Assembly (NCBI RefSeq): GCF_932526225.1
Contig: NC_064044.1
Span: 5,732,747 to 5,792,746, forward strand
DNA: 60,000 nucleotides
From: Nematostella vectensis
Taxonomy: Eukaryota; Cnidaria; Anthozoa; Actiniaria; Edwardsiidae
Reading direction: 5' to 3'
The notes beneath the pieces are model-generated. The model searched no databases. It worked only from the letters and a program-made list of their open reading frames with translations, and was not told where the DNA came from. The position numbers were made by a program, and so were the translations under genes. Of this stretch, positions 46,348 through 55,606 are shown piece after piece. Position 1 is the stretch's first letter; the number at the start of each line of letters is the position of its first letter.

Positions 46348-46626
46348 GGGGGGGACTGGGTGGTTTGAGTGAAACCCCCCTGGGGGCCGCCGCGGCCCCC
46401 TCCGACCCCCCCAACCCCATCTTAGGCTTGGGAGGCGCGGCGCGCCCCTCCGAGCCCCCCAGCCCCGTCTCATGCAGCTTTCATATATCAAGCATATAAT
46501 GTTTCACGTACATCAATAATTGCGGCAATTGTGCATGTAGGCAGGGCGCGTCCCACGTACATCAATAATTGGGGCAATTGTGCATGTAGGCCGGGCGCCT
46601 GGGGACTTTCGGTAACAACGAAGCGC
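46348..46626 (+). repeat. Polinton left terminal inverted repeat
   Basis: It runs from GGGGGGGACTGGGTGGTTTG to CGGTAACAACGAAGCGC, and matches the reverse complement of the right end. It contains two copies of a 49-bp unit with CAATAATTG and CAATTGTGCATGTAGG, where the right repeat has four. Confidence 0.85.
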
Positions 46627-46772
46627 ATTTCGCGTAGACTAACAGTTGCTGGTTATCAATCTACGTCGGGACCACTTCGCGTAGATAGATACTTAGCAGA
46701 CGCAAAACACACTCCGCGTAGATGGTGTCGGGGACGTGTGCTAGGGCCGCGAAAACGAGAAGGGCCGCCAAC

Positions 46773-47534
46773 CTACGGAGCACGGAATAACCGTTTTTCG
46801 GCCGTAAATTCAAAGCCGCCGGCGTGGCGTTTAAACCTGAGTTCTACTCGAACACCTCGCTCCCGAACTCCTCGCGAATTTCTCGCAGCCTCTTTTTCAT
46901 CTTTTCGCGTGTCTCCAGGGAGGGCCCTTTCTTGCTTTTTTTTCTCACGTGGTGCGAGGCCGTGTCGAGCTCTGATAGCGGCCTTGAGCGCGTAGTATCT
47001 CTCTTGTTCCTGAAGTATTAGCCGAAACTCTTCGTCTGAGATATGCCCGTCCTGCAGAGCCTTAGCGACCAGCTCGCTGATCGAGTTTTTCTTACTCTCC
47101 GCTAAAACCATCGTGTCTTCGTGTTTAGCCACCTTGGTCGTAAGACCCCTAGAGACTACCCCCGCGCCCGCGCCCACGACACCGACCAGCCCAGCGACCC
47201 CTGCCAGCGGACCGCCGATCAGAACCCCTATCCCACTCAAAGAGACCCCTACCCCGGCGCTGGAAAGCACCCCTGCAGCGATGCCGGATGCCACAGACAC
47301 AGCATGGGTAACGGCGAAGGCGCACTTATACTTCTTCCGCACCTGTCGATGATGCGTTATGTCGTTGTCTAGAACCGCCTGAGTGTCACATATTTTCTGA
47401 ATTCGGAAGCTTTGCACGTCGCCGCCGATGCTTGCCGGAGCGGTGGGCGTCATGTGCGTTTGCGGGCGAGTCGGGGGGCAGACGCTGGGAAGCGAGGGGT
47501 ATATGGCACCGCTGCTAACGTCGCTGTTTGCCAT
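46773..47534 (-). CDS. Polinton glycine-rich membrane protein
   Basis: The protein starts MANSDVSSGAIYPSLP at 47534. Residues of about 85-135 form a long Gly/Ala/Val-rich hydrophobic stretch (GIAAGVLSSAGVGVSLSGIG and onward) that could form two membrane helices. A charged helical region follows (LVAKALQDGHISDEEFRLIL). In the C-terminal quarter an eight-base T run (46936-46943 on the plus strand) seems to have gained or lost a base. Another frame carries on a Lys/Arg/Glu-rich helix and stops at 46844, so the 253-residue reading has a spurious tail. Function is unknown; similar proteins appear to accompany cnidarian Polintons, which I state from general recollection only. Confidence 0.6.
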   Translation of the reverse strand: MANSDVSSGAIYPSLPSVCPPTRPQTHMTPTAPASIGGDVQSFRIQKICDTQAVLDNDITHHRQVRKKYKCAFAVTHAVSVASGIAAGVLSSAGVGVSLSGIGVLIGGPLAGVAGLVGVVGAGAGVVSRGLTTKVAKHEDTMVLAESKKNSISELVAKALQDGHISDEEFRLILQEQERYYALKAAIRARHGLAPREKKKQERALPGDTRKDEKEAARNSRGVRERGVRVELRFKRHAGGFEFTAEKRLFRAP

Positions 47535-47550
47535 GCTTGTTATGTCGGAC

Positions 47551-48239
47551 CTAGGTTAGCTCTAATACGAGGCGAACAGGCTTGCCCTTAAAGTCCACCC
47601 GTCTACCTCGGTCATCAGTGATCCATATTCGGATACTCGAGACAAACTCAGAGGAAGATGCTGCGACACAAACAGGGATGTCGGGCCCATAGACGACTTT
47701 CTCGTGCGGCCTCCCGCGGGTTTCTAGGCAAGCGAGAACGTTCGAAGGCTCGTCTAAGGCGAGGCATTGCGAGCGGTCTACGATATCGCAGAAGATGTAG
47801 AGGGCCTCTATTTTCGGCAAAGCCACCTTAAGCGGGCCCCCCCCCCACGGGCAGTGCGAGCCCCCCCCCCCAACTGATCGTCTTTAGCCTCTAGGCCAAA
47901 TAGTGCGCAAAGCTCGGCATTCAGGAACGCAACGCTTTTGGACACGAGCACGATCTTCCCGGTAAGGGGATCTAGCTTCGCGGTCAGAATCTTGCTTTCA
48001 GCGCGGTTGATCGTTTCCACGATGTACTCGGCCGTGTGGTGCCCGGCTGGCAGATTAGCGATGGGCGGGAGGGAGTCTATGGTCGTTATCTGCTGCTCCC
48101 GCTCGAGATTATACCAGCTGTTAAACAGCGAGCACTGCCGGAGCGCCACGAAGCGTGGGCGCCTTATCGGCTGCTCGAAGAAGAGCGTCAGTTCGCCTCC
48201 GGTGAACACAGCATGTAGTACCACCATTGTGTTGAACAT
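47551..48239 (-). pseudogene. Polinton penton-like minor capsid protein, frame-broken
   Basis: The N-terminal frame (48239 to about 47875) includes FFEQPIRRPRFVALRQCSLF, LPAGHHTAEYIVETINRAES and VAFLNAELCALFGLE. The C-terminal frame (47826-47551) includes LYIFCDIVDRSQCLAL and VSSIRIWITDDRGRRVDF. The two are separated by two pure C runs (47837-47846 and 47861-47871) with an odd GC-rich spacer, which probably inserted or slipped. The size and the jelly-roll-like ending suit the penton-type minor capsid protein of Polintons, but the assignment rests on position and general appearance. Confidence 0.5.
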
Positions 48240-48250
48240 AGCCCGCCTTC

Positions 48251-49668
48251 GTGTTTAATAGGGCTGAGCATGGATTGGGAGGGCTGGCGGATGCTGAACA
48301 AGGAGGTGATTCCCCGAAGGGAGGAGGAGGAGACGAAGAAGGCGGCAGTTGCGGCGGGAGCCTCTATAGCCAAACATATCAAACACGCTATAGCCGAACA
48401 AGTTATAGCTTGAAACGCGCAAAAACAGGTTTCCCTAGGTCTCTGACCCTCGCGCAAAAGCTGCTCTACGCCGTGCCCGCGACCCCCGTGGAGAGCACGG
48501 CCTCAGACATCACCCCACTACTCACGCAGCTGGAGATACACGTGGCTGAGGACAAATCATTAACGACTAGGGTCCGAGACATATTCAAAGAGACAGTAGT
48601 CAAGCACAAGTCCGCCAAGGAGTCTCGCCGGTGGCTATCGGAGCCTTCCTTTGGGTACTGGCCACAGCAACTCAACTTTGCGGTCTGGTGCGCAACCGCC
48701 GGATGTGGGGTTTCCCTAGTCGACCCTGCTTTCGCCACGCTCACTTCTGTCATCAGGGGATTTCTAAGGTTTCACGTCTACTTTATCACTCGGAGGATAC
48801 TCTACGTGCTCGGCGCCCCCCTGCCTGGCGACAGCCAGTTCACGCAAAAAAGGTAACCCCTACAAGACGGCCGCTTTCGAGCGTCTGGAAAGGCGGGCGG
48901 AACCACGGGCTAGGCGATGTGTTTGTGTTCTACCCGGGGGAGGGGTATCGCAACGTGCACGTGATCCGTGGCTACGACACGGCGGCGGACGAGTACCCGA
49001 GCCACCTCAATCTGTTTAGCGACGAAGGTGGGACGTACAATAGTGGGAAGCAGGTGGGTTACATACGCAACGACGACCACGGGGGCGTGCAATATAGCTG
49101 GTTTGCGCCTCCAAAAGGTGATGGGCTGACAAAAGCAGGGCTAGGAAGACTCGATCGCTCGGTCGAGGCGTTCGTCTACACAGTGCTTGGCGCGCAGGTA
49201 AACGTCCGTTCCTCTATCGCGGGGGCCGGTGGGCCGGCCATGGAGGCGCAGGCTAAGTTCACGAAGCTGCTTGAAGACGCGATCATAGAAAACGACATCG
49301 CTCAAAGCGTGCAAGGGTACCAGTTAGCCGTGCAGGAGGCCAAGGTTAGACTGAGTCATGCGGTCGCACCAGGAGTGTGGCTGATGCCGAGCGATCTGGT
49401 GATAAACACGCAAAGCGTCGTGGGCTACAACAATAAGCTGCAGAAAGCCACAGACTCCATGACGCTCGCCGCAAACGCGATCAACACCGAGACAAAGCCA
49501 GTCGGTGCTCATAACATGGCCGGTGGGCATCCTAGGGTGCAACACGTGACTGACCCTGGGATCGACCGCGTGCTGTCCCGGCGGCAAAGCAAGGATTCCG
49601 CCCCTGCGAAAGTGCACGCAGAGGGCGCGGCCCCCTGCCCCCTCTCCACGTACGCACGCTGCGCATAG
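48251..49668 (+). pseudogene. Conserved Polinton protein of unknown function, frame-broken
   Basis: The first frame (48251-48856) ends shortly after YWPQQLNFAVWCATAGCGVS and RRILYVLGAPLPGD. The second frame resumes at about 48895 with HGLGDVFVFYPGEGYRNVHV and YIRNDDHGGVQYSWFAPPKG, and ends at 49668. Frame changes lie between 48850 and 48895, beginning in an A run (48846-48851). The restored length would be about 450 residues. It may be a virion or assembly protein, as it lies among capsid genes; no catalytic motif is visible. After the stop codon at 49668 the same frame continues with a short hydrophobic segment, WLSAFAVAAAYYLFR. Confidence 0.5.
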
Positions 49669-49730
49669 CATGACTGCCGCCGGAACGGGCGAAAAAAGTG
49701 GTTGTCGGCATTCGCGGTGGCCGCGGCGTA

Positions 49731-50052
49731 TTACTTGTTCCGATGACTGCTTTGCATTCGACGAACCAAGAACGCGGCTACGGCTAGAATGAGAAGCCAC
49801 GCATTTTCGCCAAGAAATTTCACCGCTTTTCCTGCAGCCTTAAACACGAAGTTCGCGATGCTGCCTACTAGCCCGGGGAGAAGCTCGCCTAGCTTTTTCC
49901 CGATGGCCTTAAGCCCGTGACGACGTGATCGTCATTGGGATCGACTCCCCATCGTCGGGGTCAAACGGGATAAGGGGCGTTGTCTCGTCGTCCCCCGCCC
50001 CGCGATCGGCGGACGCACCCGGCAAGACATCGTCAACGTCAACATCACCCAT
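49731..50052 (-). pseudogene. Small tail-anchored Polinton membrane protein, frame-broken
   Basis: From ATG 50052 the frame begins MGDVDVDDVLPGASAD, an acidic N-terminus. A frame change near 49917 leads into a basic/amphipathic part (GLKAIGKKLGELLPGLVG) and a C-terminal membrane segment (ENAWLLILAVAAFLVRRM), ending at 49731. It is the only gene on the minus strand between the two plus-strand blocks. Its role is unknown; membrane-active virion proteins of this form occur in related viruses. Confidence 0.5.
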
Positions 50053-50142
50053 GATGCGTGCGCATAACTCGTGCTATGCTATATTAGACATGTCTAACAG
50101 TCCGCAACATAGCCACGCGGCTTCGTACTTTATGTATACATA

Positions 50143-50159
50143 GTATATATACGTATACG
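50143..50159 (+). promoter_or_regulatory. TATACGTATAC motif before the capsid gene
   Basis: ATATATACGTATACG directly abuts the ATG at 50160. Related alternating sequences occur at 52231-52250, 53592-53608 and 54191-54218, each shortly before a plus-strand gene of the element. It may be a shared promoter or initiator; this is inference from recurrence. Confidence 0.35.
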
Positions 50160-51597
50160 ATGTCAGTCAGCGATAAACCTGACCCCCAACGAACACCCAG
50201 AACTCCTCTGGGGTTGAAAGCCGAGAGAACTGTTCACCGGGTCACTCTCAACCCGTCGACGGCCTCCCCAGGCGAGACGCTATATGTGGCGGTCCCAAAG
50301 CTATCGGAAGGCGTCACGCTCGTGCCTGGCTCCTTGAGGGTCGGTCTCGATCTCTCCATCTCAGGCCATGCAAATAATACCGTCGTGAACAACGTCGGCC
50401 GAAATCTCGTGAGCCGCCTGAAAATCACGTTTGCAGGAGAAACGCTCCAGGACACCAACGGCTACGACGTCTTCAAGACGTATGAGGAGCTAAACCTGTC
50501 CAAGGTCGAGAGAGAGGACCTCCTGGAGCAGGGCATACAGTCAGAAAACATGCGCAAGCTTCGCTCCAAGGCTGGCGATAAAGCGACTAGTAACGCCAAG
50601 GAGAACGCTCAAAACGCCGCCCACGGGGCGAGGTACACCATCCCGCTAGACCATTCTCTGCTGACGGACCACGGCGTGCTTTACCCAAGGGCGCTCTCCG
50701 AGGCGCTGCTCTTCGAGGTAACGTTCGCAGCGGTTGACCAGGTAGTAGTCGGAAGCGATGCTACGAAATTATCCTATGGTATGAAAAATCTGGTCGGTCT
50801 CGATCCTATGGCATCAAAAATCTGGTCGGTCTCGATCTCTCCATCTCGGGCCATGCAAATAATACCGTCGTGAACAATGTCGGCCGAAATCTCGTGAGCC
50901 GCCTGAAAATCACGTTTGCAGGAGAAACGCTCCAGGGAGAGAGACCATGGGAGAAATGCTCCAGCTGGAATACGAAAGCCTGAGGGACGACAACCTCGCC
51001 CGGTCTGCAGCCGCCGCCTACCAAAACGGCACAACGTTCTTCTACGAGCAAGTGAACCTTCACAAGACCTTCCATATTAGCAAAGGGACGGACAGCATAA
51101 TCAACGAGAGTGTCAACCTGCCGCGAAGGTCTATGAGTGGTCTGTTGCTCCTCTTTGTAGAGCCATACACGGCAGGGGCTCGCGACTCTGAGAAGTTTGT
51201 GTACCCCGACATCAAGAGCGTTCGCGTTACAATCGACGGCATGCCAAACAAGGTCTTCAGCCAGGGGCTGCGACCCACGGATTTCTGGAGGGAGGCGAAA
51301 AGGCGGTTCGTCCGCCCCTCCCCGGGGGGGTGGCACAGCGGAGCGCCTGCCGCCCCAGCAATCGGCCTCGAGTCGTTTTATGGCGATAACAAGTTTGCTC
51401 TGTGGATCGACCTTCGAACGACGGACGACAGTGCTATCCATGGGGGTAGTCTCCGATTGGTCAATACCCGCGACGGTGTGCACCTCGAGATAAAACGCAC
51501 GGCAAGCGGCACGGGTACTGCAAACTGTCACGTGTTTGTGGTGGCCGACGCCCAAATAAACCTTATGAACGGACAGCTAGAGTCCATACAATACTGA
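50160..51597 (+). pseudogene. Polinton major capsid protein, split by a 113-bp duplication
   Basis: The N-terminal part (50160 to about 50775) begins MSVSDKPDPQRTPRTPLGLK and includes HRVTLNPSTASPGETLYV and VGRNLVSRLKITFAGETLQD. The C-terminal part (50947-51597) includes FHISKGTDSIINESVNLPRR and LLLFVEPYTAGARDSEKFVY, and ends LMNGQLESIQY. The segments and length (about 450 residues) fit the double-jelly-roll capsid protein of Polintons. Between the parts, bases 50824-50936 are a 111/113 copy of 50339-50451, preceded by a 31-base doublet. This breaks the gene. Confidence 0.7.
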
Positions 51598-51624
51598 GCA
51601 CAGACAGTTTCTGCGCGAAGCGGT

Positions 51625-52189
51625 ATGGACCCGAAAAACATCCCATTTAACGCTCTCATCGTGGGCCCGACTTCATGAGGGAAGACCCAATTCATAGTGG
51701 ACCGGCTGCGCGGCCCTTTCCGGGGCAAGTTTGACTACATCGTACTCATGTGCCCCACCTTTGTCTACAACAAAACATACGACGGCTTCGGCGAGGGTGA
51801 CAATCGTCTGTTTGTCATCGCACCTGAGGCGGGTCAGATCGACATACTGCTGAGGCTTGTCTCTGCTCTCTTCGAAGGCACTAATACGTTAATCATACTC
51901 GACGACTGCGCGGCCTCGAAAGACGTAAAGAGGCGCTCTGACCAGCTCGTCAACTTGGCGTTCAGCGCGCGCCACGTGGGTATCAGCGTGTGGGTGATTC
52001 GAACGTGAGAACATCGCGGCCTTGGTGGTCTTCTATACCCCGGGCAAGGCGGACATGAAAGCTATCCTGCATGACTACGGCGCGGAGCTCTCAGAAGAGA
52101 AGATGAAAGAGTACATGAAGGCCCTCAAGACAAAAAAGTTCTCGAAGTTAGAGTTTTGCTTGCGTCACCCATACCATCGCCCTAGTTGA
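51625..52189 (+). pseudogene. Polinton packaging ATPase (A32/FtsK-HerA type), inactivated
   Basis: The frame opens MDPKNIPFNALIVGPTS, then has a TGA at 51676-51678 exactly inside the Walker A loop before GKTQF. Walker B is intact as TLIILDDCAASKD. The sensor-like segment SARHVGISVWVI follows, then a frameshift near 52005. Another frame carries on to 52189 with EEKMKEYMKALKTKKFSKLE. The normal role would be pumping DNA into the capsid. It follows the capsid gene by 27 bases, as in other Polintons. Confidence 0.7.
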
Positions 52190-52230
52190 ACGATAACCAC
52201 CGCCCTAGGGCATAACGGGTGTGTGCACAC

Positions 52231-52250
52231 ATATACGTACGCATACACAC
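52231..52250 (+). promoter_or_regulatory. ATATACGTACGCATACACAC motif before an unknown gene
   Basis: Alternating purine-pyrimidine stretch immediately before ATG 52251, related to the motif in front of the capsid gene. Confidence 0.3.
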
Positions 52251-52856
52251 ATGGTGCACCTTAGCCACGGCATGATGAGCGACGAATACTCTGAGAGTCT
52301 TCCTGAGGGGGGCGCCGCCGGCCTCCCAGCCGTCTAGTCGTTGGACTGCTCGACGCATCCTGCCAGAACGGCAACCGTAGGTGAGCAAACTAAGGTAGCA
52401 GACGCGAGGGAGAAGCTCGCGATTCTCGTAGCCTCGGGGAAGTCGAGAGAAATGGTAGGCAAGGCCCTGACTCACGACGACGTCAAACGCATGAGCGCCG
52501 GCAGCCGGACTACAGACGCCCTGGCAGACAGCTTTCTGAAGCTTACGACCAAGCTAGTAGGCATGGCGCTTCCCATAGACAGCGTGGTCGATCTTCACAA
52601 CGACCTAGTGTCCGACTACATCATCAACAACGAGATCCGCACATTGTGCGGAAGCCTGTCTCTACGCTGCGGTCGTTTGATGGCTTCAGCCGTCGGGGCG
52701 CTACATGTAGCACGTCACGTGAACACCGCCGGAACGGCAAGCGCTGACGCGCGGTGTCAACACGAGTTAGCAGTCGCGGACTCACCAGTGGTTTGCCTGC
52801 CTGAACGGCACACGCACAGTGGCCAGTCTGCCATCCCAGAGCAGACGTTCATTTGA
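52251..52856 (+). pseudogene. Polinton protein of unknown function with a TAG near the start
   Basis: From ATG 52251 the frame gives MVHLSHGMMSDEYSESLPEG, then a TAG at about 52335, and stays open to 52856. The helical central part includes VADAREKLAILVASGKSREM, MSAGSRTTDALADSFLKLTT and DLHNDLVSDYIINNEIRTL. After about residue 145 the sequence becomes Cys/His-rich and less regular, and may be out of frame. No known domain is recognised. Confidence 0.45.
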
Positions 52857-52896
52857 AAGTTTGCCACTTCTTCAGCAACCAAGTAGTTGACACCGC

Positions 52897-53500
52897 GTGT
52901 CAACACAAATGGAGGAACCTCAAGGAAGTACTAGTGCCCAGCCTGCCGGAACGTCAGCGGAACCTGACAAACAAGCTGCTGATGAGCATCATCAAGAACC
53001 TGCACGTACGCCTTCGGCGTTGGCGGAGAGAATCACGAGCCTCGAGCCACCCGCGACCCAACCTAAACACCCTGGGCGAGTCGAAGCCGGAAGGCGCTTG
53101 GCAAAGTGAAACCGAATTAACAGAGCGAAGAAAGAGGCACTTCGTGTCGTGCAACACGTTGAGTCGCCGGTCGCTAGCGAACCGCAGGGACGCGAGGGCT
53201 TGCACGCCGACGATGCCTTCGGCATCACACACACACCAGTCCCTGAAAGCAACTCTGCCTGGTCGGCCAGCTCGGTTATCGGGGTCGCTGGTCTTCTAGT
53301 GTCATTGTTCGGCCTCTACACACGTAGGCGGGAGCTAGCTGCCGCGTTCACTCGCACACCAGCTGTTAACCAGCGAGCTACCGATCCGCATGCTACCGAT
53401 CCGCATGTAGCGGCCGACGACGTGACTCCGCCCGCAAGGCCGCCGCTGGCGGCCGCACAGCAGACCAAGGATCTGCCGTTCCGGCGACAGCGCTTCGCGC
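52897..53500 (+). pseudogene. Small basic, single-membrane-segment Polinton protein
   Basis: One frame holds a Pro/Gln-rich start (MEEPQGSTSAQPAGTSAEPD), a basic part broken by TGA at 53107 (EAGRRLAK, stop, NRINRAKKEALRVVQHV), and a membrane segment (SSVIGVAGLLVSLFGLYTRR) near 53270-53330. A 15-base doublet (GCTACCGATCCGCAT, about 53377-53406) follows the helix. Function is unknown; small one-helix proteins of this sort are common in Polintons. Confidence 0.4.
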
Positions 53501-53611
53501 TCCCGGACAATGCAAATCTCGGGTGTTATCCATGGAGTAAGCAGACATTTAGACACGAGGGCCCCACCCATATCCGCACATCCGTGCATCATACGCGTGT
53601 ACGCATATTTA

Positions 53612-53815
53612 ATGTCAACGACGCAGCAGAGCAAGATTACAAAGACCATCACCGACGCCGCAGTCATAACCGGCCTCGTCGCCGGTATCGGCTGGGTTGG
53701 GCGCAGGGTCTTACGCGAGGACTTGACCAAAGACCCCTCCGCGAACGCCATGAACTACGCAAAAATGGCAACTACTTCGCAAAGTTCCTGTCGAACGATG
53801 AGCGCCCTGCCTTAG
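53612..53815 (+). CDS. Small hydrophobic Polinton protein
   Basis: ATG 53612 starts MSTTQQSKITKTITDAAVIT, followed by GLVAGIGWVGRRVL, one membrane helix, and DPSANAMNYAKM. After about residue 52 the sequence loses its character, so a frameshift near 53768 is likely. It overlaps, in another frame, a long open frame that continues to 54132. Confidence 0.4.
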   Translation: MSTTQQSKITKTITDAAVITGLVAGIGWVGRRVLREDLTKDPSANAMNYAKMATTSQSSCRTMSALP

Positions 53816-54132
53816 CTGAGAAGGAGAGGCACGACAAGGCCCTAGAGAAATACCTACAAGACTATGGACGCTACCAACAGCGGCGACAAAAAATCCTCGA
53901 TTGGCAAGCTCAAAGTCGCGAGAGAGGGTCTCTCGCAAAGCAGAACTTCACCGACACCGACTACGCGCTCAAACTTTACAACCAGACCCGGCCAAAACAA
54001 TACCTGGAGTCGATGCGGGCCCCCGAGCTGTCCGACTACTACATCCCCAGCAAAACGCAGAAGAACGCCGAGTTGGCGTACATTGGCGCCGGCGCTCTCG
54101 CCATCGGCTACGCAGCTAGCCGCTTGCTGTGA
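53770..54132 (+). CDS. Polinton coiled protein with C-terminal membrane anchor (5' end unclear)
   Basis: The frame ending at 54132 contains EKERHDKALEKYLQDYGRYQ, NFTDTDYALKLYNQTRPKQY and a C-terminal hydrophobic helix (LAYIGAGALAIGYAASRLL). The charged helical body and tail anchor suggest a membrane-associated virion or assembly protein. The open frame extends further upstream, but that part appears to belong to other genes, so the true start is uncertain. Confidence 0.45.
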   Translation, partial: NYFAKFLSNDERPALAEKERHDKALEKYLQDYGRYQQRRQKILDWQAQSRERGSLAKQNFTDTDYALKLYNQTRPKQYLESMRAPELSDYYIPSKTQKNAELAYIGAGALAIGYAASRLL

Positions 54133-54190
54133 TGCAGCTGCCGTTGAAACGTGTTTCTGCGCTGCGTCTAGGCGGCCTTTTTCCATGCTG

Positions 54191-54218
54191 CGCGTATACG
54201 TATACGTATACGTATAAG
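54191..54218 (+). promoter_or_regulatory. (GTATAC)n motif upstream of the integrase
   Basis: Four overlapping copies of CGTATA lie about 105 bases before the integrase start. Their sequence matches the element in front of the capsid gene. The run could also be only a microsatellite. Confidence 0.35.
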
Positions 54219-54322
54219 ATGATTGCAGACCGAGTTCGCGCAGCAGTGCGTATGCACACTCGAGCAGAGGGCAAACGCCTGTTGGAGACTGATACATGCT
54301 TTGCAACGCAAACGGCTAGCGC

Positions 54323-55234
54323 ATGCCCGACGAAGAACTCGATGCGTTCTTTCGTCTTATATACTACGCCAGAGGTGGCTTCCAGGGAGTGACCGCTCTG
54401 CATGCCAAACTTCCCAAGGGCTCAGTCTCCATAGATCGAGTGCGCAAGTGGGTAAGCTCGCAGCCCGTCGGGGGCTATATACAGACACCCCCTCCTCCGA
54501 CTACCTACGCCCACTTCTCGGAGCAGATACCAAACCGTATCCACCAGTCGGACCTGCTATTCTTGCCAACCGACCGCGGGTACAAGTATGCCCTGACTGT
54601 CGTTGACGTTGCTTCACGATATAAAGCCGCCCGCCCACTGAGGACTAAATGCGCGGCCGTCGTCTCCCGCGAACTAGCTGGCATCTATGCAGAGGGACAG
54701 CTCTCACATGGCCTAAAGTCCTCATGGTTGATGACGGCACGGAGTTCAAGGGTGCTACCCTTGGGGGTCCGACGGGCTGAGCCAGGGCACCACAGAAGCC
54801 AAGCTTTCGCCGAGTCTTTCCATCGCGAGTCTTTCCATTTCGTGTGCAGTACTCAAAGAAGCTTGCATCCGGCGAGACAAACCGCGAGTGGGTTACTGCT
54901 TTGCGAATTGTCATCTTGGACATGAACGCAACGAAGACTCGCATGACTGGCTTTGCGCCTAAAGACGCCATAAAGCTGAGGCGCGTGCCTCTCAAAGCCG
55001 AAAAAGCCCCCCTTAGAGGTACCCTTAAGGGTAGGAACGGAGGTGTACATCACCGTTAACGAGGAAGACCTTCAGGACAAGGGCCGACGGCGAGCGACGG
55101 ACCCGTGGTGGACAAGCAAGGCATACCCAATACCAAAGAGGGTCATGGGGCTCGGACAGCCAGTGTTGTATTACACGGCGTACTCTAAGCACGGCTTCAC
55201 GCGTTCGCAGTTGCGTAGCGTGACGCTAGAGTGA
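54323..55234 (+). pseudogene. Polinton integrase (retrovirus-type rve), frame-broken
   Basis: It starts MPDEELDAFFRLIYYARGGF. The zinc-free N-terminal part leads to the catalytic core: the first Asp is in RIHQSDLLFLP and the strand KYALTVVDVASRY follows. A frame change near 54700 precedes the region with the second Asp, readable in another frame as VLMVDDGTEFKG (about 54720). The end (55043-55234) holds VYITVNEEDLQDKGRR and TAYSKHGFTRSQLRSVTLE, a basic C-terminal domain. It would insert the element, giving the 6-bp duplication seen at its ends. Confidence 0.75.
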
Positions 55235-55254
55235 CAAAACAGATAAAAAAATCT

Positions 55255-55290
55255 GCTGATCGCGCTAGCGTCACCCTTAGCGTGATCAGC
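55255..55290. terminator. Hairpin between convergent Polinton genes
   Basis: GCTGATCGCGCTA (55255-55267) pairs with TAGCGTGATCAGC (55278-55290) at 12 of 13 positions around a 10-base loop. It separates the integrase stop (55234) from the end of the minus-strand nuclease frame (55286). A terminator or 3'-end-processing role is plausible but unproven. Confidence 0.4.
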
Positions 55291-55606
55291 GCTTGTGCCT
55301 TCTATTGCAACTAAGGCACGTGAGTCTGATATTCCACTTGTAGTGACCCTGACTGTCGTCCAGCCGATCGATACTGGAGCATTGGGGATGACTCTTGGTG
55401 TACCTCTGAAGCAGAAGCTGAGTGCCACAGACCGTGCACTTCTTTTCCGCGTCAGCAATCATGCCGAGTACGTGGTCTACCGTCAGAACGTGGTGCGGTC
55501 CCGTGTACTTTGTGCGACCCTTTTGCCTGTCGTCTATAGCGTATCGCTTGATTCGCGCTATAATGAGCTCTTCACTGGGCGTAGCCTGCAGTCCTGTGGG
55601 AACCAA
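55286..55606 (-). CDS. HNH-like nuclease domain at the end of the replication unit
   Basis: The C-terminal half shows CTVCG, then SIDRLDDSQGHYKWNIRLTC and CLSCNRRHK. This is a zinc-bracketed H-N-H/His-Me finger pattern, with Asp/Arg, a His (GHY), an Asn (WNI) and a CxxC-N-x-x-H end. The N-terminal half (ELIIARIKRYAIDDRQKGRT) is helical and basic. Its frame follows the helicase on the same strand without a clear gap, so it may be the last domain of one polyprotein rather than a separate gene. It may nick or resolve DNA during replication. Confidence 0.6.
   Translation of the reverse strand: MVPTGLQATPSEELIIARIKRYAIDDRQKGRTKYTGPHHVLTVDHVLGMIADAEKKCTVCGTQLLLQRYTKSHPQCSSIDRLDDSQGHYKWNIRLTCLSCNRRHKR

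Noticed and set aside
47113-47372. Plus-strand open frames rich in Pro/Thr opposite the Polinton membrane protein
   Set aside because: Compositional shadows of the Gly/Ala-rich minus-strand gene.
50234-51555. Minus-strand frames across the capsid gene
   Set aside because: They mirror the GC-rich plus-strand gene and show no recognisable domain.
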